Assembly: GCA_023447635.1 (NCBI GenBank) | Contig: JAEXNA010000115.1 | Span: forward strand, 1 to 13,372 | Direction of reading: 5' to 3' | Origin: Vulcanimicrobiota bacterium | GTDB lineage: Bacteria > Vulcanimicrobiota > Xenobia > Xenobiales > JADMJV01 | Length of the DNA: 13,372 nt | Shown: piece after piece, positions 7,181 through 12,240 of the stretch | Layout of the letters: each line of letters starts with the position of its first letter | Numbering within the stretch: position 1 is the stretch's first letter | Made by a program: the position numbers and the translations under genes | Notes under the pieces: model-generated | What the model was told of the DNA's origin: nothing | Seen by the model: the letters and a program-made list of their open reading frames with translations, nothing else | Databases searched by the model: none

Positions 7181-7460
7181 GATGCGCGCTGCACACAACG
7201 CACTTTCCGCCGGAGAATTCCGCGAGGCGCTCGAAGCTCGCCGGAAGTGGGAACGAGACCGCATCACCGAAATGAACATCGCCGTCGAGGAAGGTGAAGC
7301 CAGAGGTGAAGCGAGAGGCAGAGCCAAGGCCAGGGCAGAGGGTAAGGCCGAGGGCCAGGCGGCGGCCACCCTGGCTATCGCAAGAAGCCTCCTGGCGAGC
7401 GGCCAGTCAGCCGAGCTGATCTTTCAGGTTACCGGCCTTCGTGCCGACGAGCTACAGTAA
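6878..7460 (+). repeat. Tandem duplication of rpn 3' end (two units of about 300 and 279 bp)
   Basis: Unit 1 is 6878-7180 and unit 2 is 7182-7460. The first 27 nt from each ATG are identical; just upstream of the ATGs similarity stops. In the first 43 aligned codons I count 10 changes, 7 of them synonymous. Unit 2 is shorter by 8 codons in the charged EGKAEG repeat. Both end with a TAA after a GACGAG-like segment. The unit runs from an ATG to a stop codon, so what was copied is a translatable module, not a random block. Confidence 0.9.
7182..7460 (+). CDS. Free-standing copy of Rpn C-terminal tail (92 aa); candidate Rpn inhibitor
   Basis: The protein reads MRAAHNALSAGEFREALEAR, then RKWERDRITEMNIAVEEGEA, a shortened charged repeat, and LLASGQSAELIFQVTGLRADEL. 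It matches rpn residues 205-304 nearly throughout and has no nuclease residues. The ATG comes one base after the rpn TAA (TAA-G-ATG), ideal for reinitiation, so its amount would follow that of Rpn. No strong Shine-Dalgarno precedes it. Codon changes relative to rpn are mainly synonymous in the first 43 codons (7 of 10), suggesting selection on the protein since duplication. Known Rpn short forms bind and block the full protein, so an antitoxin-like role is a reasonable inference. The alternative is a neutral leftover of tandem duplication, or a decayed second rpn whose 5' part was deleted. Confidence 0.65.
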   Translation: MRAAHNALSAGEFREALEARRKWERDRITEMNIAVEEGEARGEARGRAKARAEGKAEGQAAATLAIARSLLASGQSAELIFQVTGLRADELQ

Positions 7461-7497
7461 AGTTCTCGTCACCAATCGCTCCCGCCCCGCTCACGAA

Positions 7498-7580
7498 ATG
7501 GTCCCGCCGCGGGACCGTACGCCCACTCCAACCGGGGTGCCGTCCCCACCGGGGAATCGCGAAGGTTAGTGACCAACCAG
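7498..7580 (+). repeat. Dispersed two-hairpin repeat, copy B (right part)
   Basis: GGTCCCGCCGCGGGACC (7500-7516; 7-bp stem, loop CCG) is followed 26 nt later by TCCCCACCGGGGA (7543-7555; 5-bp stem, loop ACC) and by AATCGCGAAGGTTAGTGACC-like sequence shared with copies A and C. The left part seen in A, C and D (GCCAACC and the C-rich run) is not recognisable here. It lies between the Rpn tail ORF and the 119-aa gene. The remaining spacer up to 7695 shows no feature I can name. Confidence 0.75.
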
Positions 7581-7695
7581 CTCCACTTGGGCTCCTCCCA
7601 ATAAAGACAAGGCGGGCAGAGCAGTCCACGCTGCCTTTGCGAACCATCCTCGCTCCCGGGATATCCCTTGACCCCGTATGCTGTAATAGGAGTCG

Positions 7696-8055
7696 ATGAC
7701 TACCGAGACGACCACCTGCTACCGACCGACCGGACCCGAAGAGCTGCAGCTCGTCGCGGACTCCGGCTACCTGCGTTGGCCTCCGCGATTGCCGGAACAG
7801 CCGATCTTCTACCCCGTCACCAACCAGAAGTACGCCGAAGAGATCGCAGAGCGCTGGAACGTGCGAGCCTCCGGCGTCGGATACGTGACGCGGTTCCAGG
7901 TCCGCAAAGAGTTCATGGACCGATACCCCGTCCAACAGGTCGGCCGCGGCCATCATACCGAGTGGTGGGTCCCCGCCGAGGAACTCGACCAGCTCAACGA
8001 CCAGATCGTCGGCACCATCGAGGTGGTCGCGAAGTTCCCACCTGACGCCACCTAG
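7696..8055 (+). CDS. Small conserved protein, ADP-ribosylation/crystallin J1-annotated type (119 aa)
   Basis: The sequence (TCYRPTGPEELQLVADSGY, WPPRLPEQPIFYPVTNQKYA, GYVTRFQVRKEFMDRYPVQ, TEWWVPAEELDQLNDQIVGT) resembles, from memory, a widespread family of about 115-aa bacterial proteins often labelled ADP-ribosylation/crystallin J1. That label is inherited; I see no ADP-ribosylglycohydrolase motif and give no biochemical function. No signal peptide or TM segment, so cytoplasmic. AGGAG at 7688-7692 is 3 nt from the chosen ATG, slightly close but usable. It ends 3 nt before the stop of the convergent membrane-protein gene. The length is normal for the family and the frame is intact. Confidence 0.75.
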   Translation: MTTETTTCYRPTGPEELQLVADSGYLRWPPRLPEQPIFYPVTNQKYAEEIAERWNVRASGVGYVTRFQVRKEFMDRYPVQQVGRGHHTEWWVPAEELDQLNDQIVGTIEVVAKFPPDAT

Positions 8056-8058
8056 AGA

Positions 8059-8691
8059 CTACGTTCCAGCAGCGTACCAGCGGATTCCGGGCGCAATGCG
8101 CCGGCTGGAATAAGAGTCCCATCCAGGCTCCTGTGACGGGACGGCCGATTCGTGCAAGACCGGACCGGGGACAATCCCCGAATCAGTGTCGATCACGACC
8201 GCCTCGATGGACGAAACCCCGCGGTCATACACAAGCTCCACGTACCCGCGCCTGACCAGCACGAGTTCGGGCTTCAGGTCGCGGAAAGATTGGGGCACCA
8301 GAAGATTCTCGGGGTCAAGCTCCTCAGCCTTAAACGTCGACATCCCAACGTCCCCGGCAAGGCCACGAGCATCGAGCAGAAGGCGCTCCGTCCCGACCCG
8401 CTCGACTCGCGCGTCAAGCACCTGAGAGCGAAGCGGATTCATCACCCAGACCACCGCCAGCGAGGCCCATAACATCAGGTGAAGCGGAGTAAGTTTGCGC
8501 CCTCGAAAAACCCTGGCCGAGCCGACGGCAAAGAGCGCTGCCGCCAACACCGCTTCCATCAGGATAACCGTGCTCCACCAGCGGCTAAAGCTCAGAAAAA
8601 GGTACAGGTTGTCCGCGAAAAGCAGAAGGCTCAGGAGCAACAGCCAGAGGGGCCCAGGTCGAATTCGCTCAGTCGGTTCGCCAGACGTCAT
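8059..8691 (-). CDS. Three-TM membrane protein with soluble C-terminal domain, unknown (210 aa)
   Basis: I do not recognise a family. Hydrophobic helices lie at about residues 13-34, 39-60 and 69-86, with Arg-rich loops (SARVFRGRK) suggesting an inside face between helices two and three. Residues 87-210 are soluble, mixed alpha/beta in character, with VLVRRGYVELVYDRG and AVVIDTDSGIVPGP segments. The start ATG (8689-8691) has TATACT 8 nt upstream and no clear Shine-Dalgarno beyond a GAAG touching the ATG. The coding strand shows normal high-GC third-position use with no break, so it is probably a real gene. It is convergent with the 119-aa gene (3-nt gap) and stands alone as a transcription unit. 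Confidence 0.7.
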   Translation of the reverse strand: MTSGEPTERIRPGPLWLLLLSLLLFADNLYLFLSFSRWWSTVILMEAVLAAALFAVGSARVFRGRKLTPLHLMLWASLAVVWVMNPLRSQVLDARVERVGTERLLLDARGLAGDVGMSTFKAEELDPENLLVPQSFRDLKPELVLVRRGYVELVYDRGVSSIEAVVIDTDSGIVPGPVLHESAVPSQEPGWDSYSSRRIAPGIRWYAAGT

Positions 8692-8699
8692 CTTCGAAA

Positions 8700-8705
8700 A
8701 GTATA
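8700..8705 (-). promoter_or_regulatory. Possible -10 box of membrane-protein gene (TATACT, 8 nt before ATG)
   Basis: On the minus strand TATACT is followed by TTTCGAAG and the ATG at 8691. TCGACG, with 4 of 6 matches to TTGACA, lies 18 nt upstream of it. Spacing to the ATG equals that of the rpn box at 6252, and would give a leaderless or nearly leaderless transcript. Confidence 0.45.
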
Positions 8706-8803
8706 GGCCCCCGACGTCGGCACCGTCGAGCGAGAGAACGATACCAACTCCTTACAAGCTGACAGTGCCTGACCACCAGGCTCACCAAACGAAACGGATC
8801 GCA

Positions 8804-9739
8804 TCATAGCACACCGATCTGCTCCAACCACCGCACCGCATCCGCCTGCCATCGGTCAGTGTCCTGGCCGGACTTACGAACCCCAAAAGCATGCCCTCCG
8901 GTATGGTACAAGTTCAGCTGGACCGGAACCCCCGCCTTCCGCAACTCGCGCGCGTAGACCTCAGAGTAGTGAACAGGGTCGACCGGATCATCCTTGGCGT
9001 GAATCAGCAGCGTCGGAGGCGTCGACTTCGAGATCTTGATATCCGTGTTCAGCTCTCGGGCGGCGACAGCTTTCGGAGACTTATTCTTGTGCTCCATCGT
9101 CAGATGGCCCGGATACACAGGGATAGCGAAATCCGGACGGCAGCTGGTCTGGTCCAGCCTGTCCACGACGGCATAGGAGCGCCGCTCGAACCCCGTACTG
9201 GTAAGCACGCCCAGGTTCCCACCTGCAGAGAACCCCATCACTCCAATCTTGTCCGGATCCAGGTTGTATCTCCGGGCGTGGTATCGCACCTGGGAGAGAG
9301 CTCGCTGAGCGTCTTGCAGAGCCATCGGGATGGTGGGAGAGGTGTGGCGCCCAGTCGCAGCGTTCCAGTTGCACGCCGTGTTGGGAACCCGATACTTCAC
9401 CACGAAACAAGCGACACCCCGCTCGTTCAGCCACCGCGCCACGTCGGCTCCGTTGTGCCCCAGGGTGCTCGACTTCCCGATAGCCACAGCCTTGAACCCA
9501 CCGCCGGGGAAGACCAGCACCGCAGGCGTCGGCTTGTCCGACTTCGGCAGATAGGTCAGGTAGCTGGGGTGAGTGATGACAAGCCCCGGATTCTCGGCCG
9601 CCTCCCTGTCAGCGCCGATCGCCCTAATCCCGTCGGCCAGCACCTTACAGCCCTTGGGCCACAGGGCAATCTCTTCGGAATAGGGCTGCGCCCACACACC
9701 GACAGTAAGCATAAAGACGACGACAGCAGTTCTGAACAC
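8804..9739 (-). CDS. Secreted alpha/beta hydrolase (esterase/acetyl-xylan-esterase-like, 311 aa)
   Basis: A serine hydrolase of the alpha/beta fold. It has an oxyanion-loop PGGGF (residues 78-82, in place of HGGG), the nucleophile elbow GFSAGG with Ser171, an acid in HAKDDPVDP (Asp250 or 251), and His283 in GGHAFG. This set is typical of BD-FAE/Axe-type carbohydrate or small-molecule esterases (often labelled dienelactone hydrolase or acetyl-xylan esterase); the substrate is not determinable here. The start is a GTG at 9737-9739, giving MFRTAVVVFMLTVGVWAQ, a good signal peptide with likely cleavage after Ala17, so the enzyme is exported. An ATG at 9710-9712 would cut the signal short; the open frame up to 9958 is low-complexity intergenic sequence. 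No clear Shine-Dalgarno. A run of four G-tracts lies 50-80 bp upstream on the opposite strand. Confidence 0.85.
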   Translation of the reverse strand: MFRTAVVVFMLTVGVWAQPYSEEIALWPKGCKVLADGIRAIGADREAAENPGLVITHPSYLTYLPKSDKPTPAVLVFPGGGFKAVAIGKSSTLGHNGADVARWLNERGVACFVVKYRVPNTACNWNAATGRHTSPTIPMALQDAQRALSQVRYHARRYNLDPDKIGVMGFSAGGNLGVLTSTGFERRSYAVVDRLDQTSCRPDFAIPVYPGHLTMEHKNKSPKAVAARELNTDIKISKSTPPTLLIHAKDDPVDPVHYSEVYARELRKAGVPVQLNLYHTGGHAFGVRKSGQDTDRWQADAVRWLEQIGVL

Positions 9740-9788
9740 CAGAGATTTTTCCCAACTCCGCCAGGTCGGTCCTGCACTTCTCTCCGGA

Positions 9789-9817
9789 GGGGGACGGAAA
9801 GGGGAGGGGGAAGGGGG
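9789..9817 (+). promoter_or_regulatory. G-quadruplex-type G-tract cluster upstream of esterase
   Basis: Four runs of at least four G (9789-9793, 9801-9804, 9806-9810, 9813-9817) are separated by loops of 7, 1 and 2 nt on the plus strand, which is the template strand for the esterase. This fits the standard G4 pattern even with the strict four-G rule. Its position 50-80 bp before the GTG start puts it in or near the promoter. Folding and any regulatory effect are inference. Confidence 0.5.
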
Positions 9818-9827
9818 ACCCGGATCA

Positions 9828-9854
9828 GAGGTTGGAGGGGTGGAGCGGCCAACC
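9828..9854 (+). repeat. 27-bp repeat shared with 4905-4930
   Basis: The segment begins GAGGTTGGAGGGG and ends TGGAGCGGCCAACC. It matches 4905-4930 at every base except one extra G in the G-run. At 4905 it runs straight into repeat copy D; here it precedes copy C by about 93 bp of unrecognised sequence. Confidence 0.7.
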
Positions 9855-9946
9855 GGCAGCCCGACGGAAAGAATCGAGGCCGAGCCCAGGGCAGCCTTCC
9901 GAAGACAGTATCGAGGACCAAACGCCCCGAGCCCAGCAACCCCGGA

Positions 9947-10110
9947 CCAGAACGTCACAAACCGTCGTTCCCAGACGCAAAGCCAACCAATACCAACCTA
10001 CACTCGGTCCCGTTGCGGGACCATACGCCCGTTTCGACCCAGCGTACGCCCACTCCAGCCGAGGGTGCCGTCCCCTCCGGGGAATGACCGAAGAGGTGCG
10101 ACCGAACCAG
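9947..10110 (+). repeat. Dispersed two-hairpin repeat, full copy C with internal duplication
   Basis: The order is as in copy A: CCAGAACGTC, GCCAACCAATACC-like C-rich part, GGTCCCGTTGCGGGACC (10006-10022; same 7-bp stem, loop TTG instead of CCG), then TCCCCTCCGGGGA (10071-10083; same stem, loop TCC), and a GCGACCGAACCAG tail shared with copy B. The distance between hairpins is 48 nt, not 26-27, because a segment beginning TACGCCC and ending near CAGC is present twice. Loops vary while stems stay the same, which suggests the folded form matters. Confidence 0.75.
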
Positions 10111-10200
10111 CCCCAAATTCCGCTGCCGCATCACACAAAGCCGTCCACCTCGGCTTCATTGGTCTTCCACGCCTGCGCAACGAACAGCTCGCTCCGACCA

Positions 10201-10237
10201 TCACCGGCGCCCGGTGAGGGAGGCCTTCTCCCTCACC
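10201..10237 (+). other. Two overlapping, mutually exclusive hairpins
   Basis: TCACCGG-CGC-CCGGTGA (10201-10217) can fold as a 7-bp stem. GGTGAGGGA-GGCCTTC-TCCCTCACC (10213-10237) can fold as a perfect 9-bp stem. They share GGTGA (10213-10217), so only one can form at a time. No T-run follows, so it is not a standard terminator. It lies just before the second Csx17-like fragment. Confidence 0.5.
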
Positions 10238-10444
10238 GCCAACAGCCGCGACGAACTCCGGAACTGCCTCCAGCACAGCTGCCCGCCCATCCCCTTCGCC
10301 AGCTCTGGAACGGACTCAGCGGGTTTCATCCCGGCGACGACGATCGCGCCGCGACGCGCCGGAGAAGCCCGCCGCCTAGCCGTCGCCCTCCTTATCCCAA
10401 CCGACACCCCCATTTATATGTTCTTCCATCAGTCGCTGCTCTAG
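10238..10444 (+). pseudogene. Degraded Csx17-like 3' remnant, copy 2
   Basis: In frame 2 the end reads RAGEARRLAVALLIPT then DTPIYMFFHQSLL and a TAG at 10442-10444. Over the last 86 nt (10359-10444) it matches 4062-4147 gaplessly at 67 of 86 positions, and 18 of the last 27 residues are identical. RRLAVALLIP resembles the C-terminal RRLAAALLFPI-type segment that I associate with Csx17 (type I-G CRISPR large subunit). Upstream, this frame is open back to 10214 (SRDELRNCLQHSCPPIPF) but not recognisable. It differs enough from copy 1 to be a diverged paralogous remnant, not a recent duplicate. Family assignment is tentative. Confidence 0.35.
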
Positions 10445-10498
10445 GTCGCGTGCGCCAGCGATAGCGGGGATGGACACGAAGACACCGAAGAGCCTGTG

Positions 10499-11062
10499 AT
10501 GCGCGAATTCTCCAACTTGGCTTGGCTTGCAGTCATCGTCGCTGTCATCGCTGTCACTACGGGCCGATTTGATTCGCCTCCGACGCCCATACCGACAGCC
10601 ACTTCTGCGCCTTCCTCAGCGAAGAGCGCTATCACGCTTACGTCCGTGACACCGAATCAGATCAGAATTGGGAGGCTTGCGGTAGGGATGACTTCGGAGC
10701 AGGTTCTGGCTCAGGGGGGTCCGCCGGCAGAGAGGATTCCGACGAAGGCGCCACGCGTGGAAGTCTGGGATTATCCCGACGCGAGCGTCCTGTTTGAAAA
10801 TGATAGGCTGACACAGGTTCTGGGGGCCTCCTCACATTCCGTGTTTGCCCAAGATGTTGAAGTTCCGACTGGCCTGACCTTGGCGAAATTCTGCGAGGTC
10901 GCCGGACTCTCGGAGGAGGATTTGAGTGGTGGAGCAGGCGGCTCGTATCAGGTAGATATCGATGGCGGCTATCTGGGTTTACATACACGGTCGGAGAAGA
11001 TCACGAGCTATGGAGTAACGGCGCAGGCCCGCCCGGATAGGGAGCGCCCGAGCGGTCGATAG
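10499..11062 (+). CDS. Membrane-anchored or secreted protein with BamE/SmpA-like segment (187 aa)
   Basis: Residues 6-21 (NLAWLAVIVAVIAVTT) form an uncleaved signal anchor or signal peptide; no lipobox Cys follows. A Pro/Thr/Ser-rich linker (25-50) leads to RIGRLAVGMTSEQVLAQGGPP, then VEVWDYPDASVLFENDRLTQVLG (residues 57-109). This follows the BamE/SmpA-like pattern (I-x-x-G-M-T-x-x-x-V, G-x-P, then WxY and a strand pair ending in F-x-x-D/G-R-V). Residues 120-187 contain one more strand-rich piece (GYLGLHTRSEKITSYGV) that could complete a second, shorter half. There are GTG (10496) and ATG (10499) starts side by side; I chose the ATG. A GAAGAG lies about 10 nt upstream. Function unknown; family members bind or scaffold partners at the envelope. 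It is a single gene between the Csx17-like remnant and the YitT gene. Confidence 0.65.
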   Translation: MREFSNLAWLAVIVAVIAVTTGRFDSPPTPIPTATSAPSSAKSAITLTSVTPNQIRIGRLAVGMTSEQVLAQGGPPAERIPTKAPRVEVWDYPDASVLFENDRLTQVLGASSHSVFAQDVEVPTGLTLAKFCEVAGLSEEDLSGGAGGSYQVDIDGGYLGLHTRSEKITSYGVTAQARPDRERPSGR

Positions 11063-11208
11063 GTTGATTTGAGTCTATGCCCCGGATTGATCTTGCCCCG
11101 AAAACCGAGTCTCTCGGAGGGACCTTCCGGTACGCGAATATTTCTCGGCCCGACTTCGGCAAGGTTCGAAAGGGAAGGTCTCCCCGCCCCAGCGCCTAAG
11201 GGCGTAGG

Positions 11209-12099
11209 ATGACGCCCCTCAAACAGAGCCGGGCGAAGACCCTTCAGCATCTCCTCCTGGTTTGTCTCGGCTCCTTCATCGCGGCCCTCGGCTACTCTCT
11301 ATTTCAAGTCCCCCACGGCATCGCCGCCGGCGGGATCACGGGCCTGGTAATCATCCTCGCCCCCTACCTGCCCGTCCCCGTCGGGGTGGCCGTTTGGCTG
11401 CTGAATCTGCCCATGCTGGCTCTCGGATTCCGCTTCCTCGGCCGCTGGATGTTCGTCGCCCGCACCCTGCTGGCGGTCAGCGTGTTCTCCATCGCCTCCG
11501 ACCTTCTTCTGGCCTGGCTGCCGCTTTACCGAGAGAGCTGGCCGGTGACCGACAACATCCTGCTCTCGGCCATCTACGCTGGAGTTCTGGGCGGGGTCGG
11601 CCTCGGCCTGGTCTTCCGGGCCGGAAGCTCGCTGGGCGGGACCGGTGTCCTGGGCCGTATCCTGCAGGCTCGGATGGGAGTCCCCTTGAGCTCCATCTAC
11701 CTCTACACCGATGGAGGCATCATTGCTCTCGCCGGGTTCTTTCTAGGGTGGGAGGCGGCCCTGGTGGCCATGCTCACCCTGTTCCTCAGCGGCGTCGCCT
11801 CCGATCATGTGTTGGAGGGGCCCAGCACCGTGCGAACCGCCATCATCGTCACCGCCCATCCGCAGACCATGACTCAGGGGTTGATAGAAAGCCTGGGCCG
11901 AGGCGCCACCTACTGGAAGGTGGTTGGAGGTTACAGCGGGCAAGATCGAGGCATGGTGCTCTGCACCGTCCACCGCCCCCAGGTCAACCTGCTCAAACAC
12001 GTGGTGCTCACCTTAGACAGCGAAGCGTTTTTGACCATCGGAGTCTCCCACCAGGCCTTTGGTGGAGGCTTCCGCCACAAGCCCGCCCAGAGCTCGTAG
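11209..12099 (+). CDS. YitT-family membrane protein with DUF2179 domain (296 aa)
   Basis: The sequence fits the YitT family (DUF161 plus DUF2179). About six membrane segments lie at residues 14-32, 38-55, 57-77, 83-104, 118-137 and 166-197, with family Gly motifs GGITG (41-45) and GSSLGGTGVLGRIL (139-152). The cytoplasmic C-terminal DUF2179 domain spans about 207-290 (RTAIIVTAHPQTM, GRGATYWKVVGGYSGQDRGM, LDSEAFLTIGVSHQAFGGGF). The length of 296 aa is normal. Function is not established; transport is assumed. The ATG at 11209 follows GGGCGTAGG, which can serve as a weak Shine-Dalgarno, and a short CGCC-TAAG-GGCG hairpin sits just before it. It converges on the BCCT gene with 141 nt between the stops; no strong bidirectional terminator is visible there. 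Confidence 0.9.
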   Translation: MTPLKQSRAKTLQHLLLVCLGSFIAALGYSLFQVPHGIAAGGITGLVIILAPYLPVPVGVAVWLLNLPMLALGFRFLGRWMFVARTLLAVSVFSIASDLLLAWLPLYRESWPVTDNILLSAIYAGVLGGVGLGLVFRAGSSLGGTGVLGRILQARMGVPLSSIYLYTDGGIIALAGFFLGWEAALVAMLTLFLSGVASDHVLEGPSTVRTAIIVTAHPQTMTQGLIESLGRGATYWKVVGGYSGQDRGMVLCTVHRPQVNLLKHVVLTLDSEAFLTIGVSHQAFGGGFRHKPAQSS

Positions 12100-12240
12100 G
12101 GCCAACCCTAAACACCCAGTCCCTGGAGTCGCCGGGCTCACTCAGCACCGATAGAGAGCAGTGATAGCGGGCCGCCCCGCAACTGTACCGCCGAACCGCC
12201 CTGGCCAGTGAGCGCAACGCGGACTGGTCACCGAACTAGA

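Noticed and set aside
8891..10087. Long plus-strand open frame of 398 codons opposite the esterase
   Set aside because: It is antisense to a clear alpha/beta hydrolase with its full catalytic set, then runs through repeat sequence; the product is Arg/Pro/His-rich as expected for a high-GC shadow frame.
11262..12164. 300-codon plus-strand frame overlapping the YitT gene
   Set aside because: It is an out-of-frame shadow rich in Arg, Pro and His; the YitT frame has clear family motifs and membrane segments.
12207..12220. 14-nt match (AGTGAGCGCAACGC) to the region upstream of the E. coli lac promoter, suggesting vector contamination
   Set aside because: The match stops abruptly on both sides and the surrounding sequence continues naturally between two convergent genes; 14 nt is too short to support contamination.
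12100..12240. Bidirectional terminator between YitT and BCCT genes
   Set aside because: Only weak short stems are seen (for example CCAGT/ACTGG with a 13-nt loop) and no T-run, so I do not call one.
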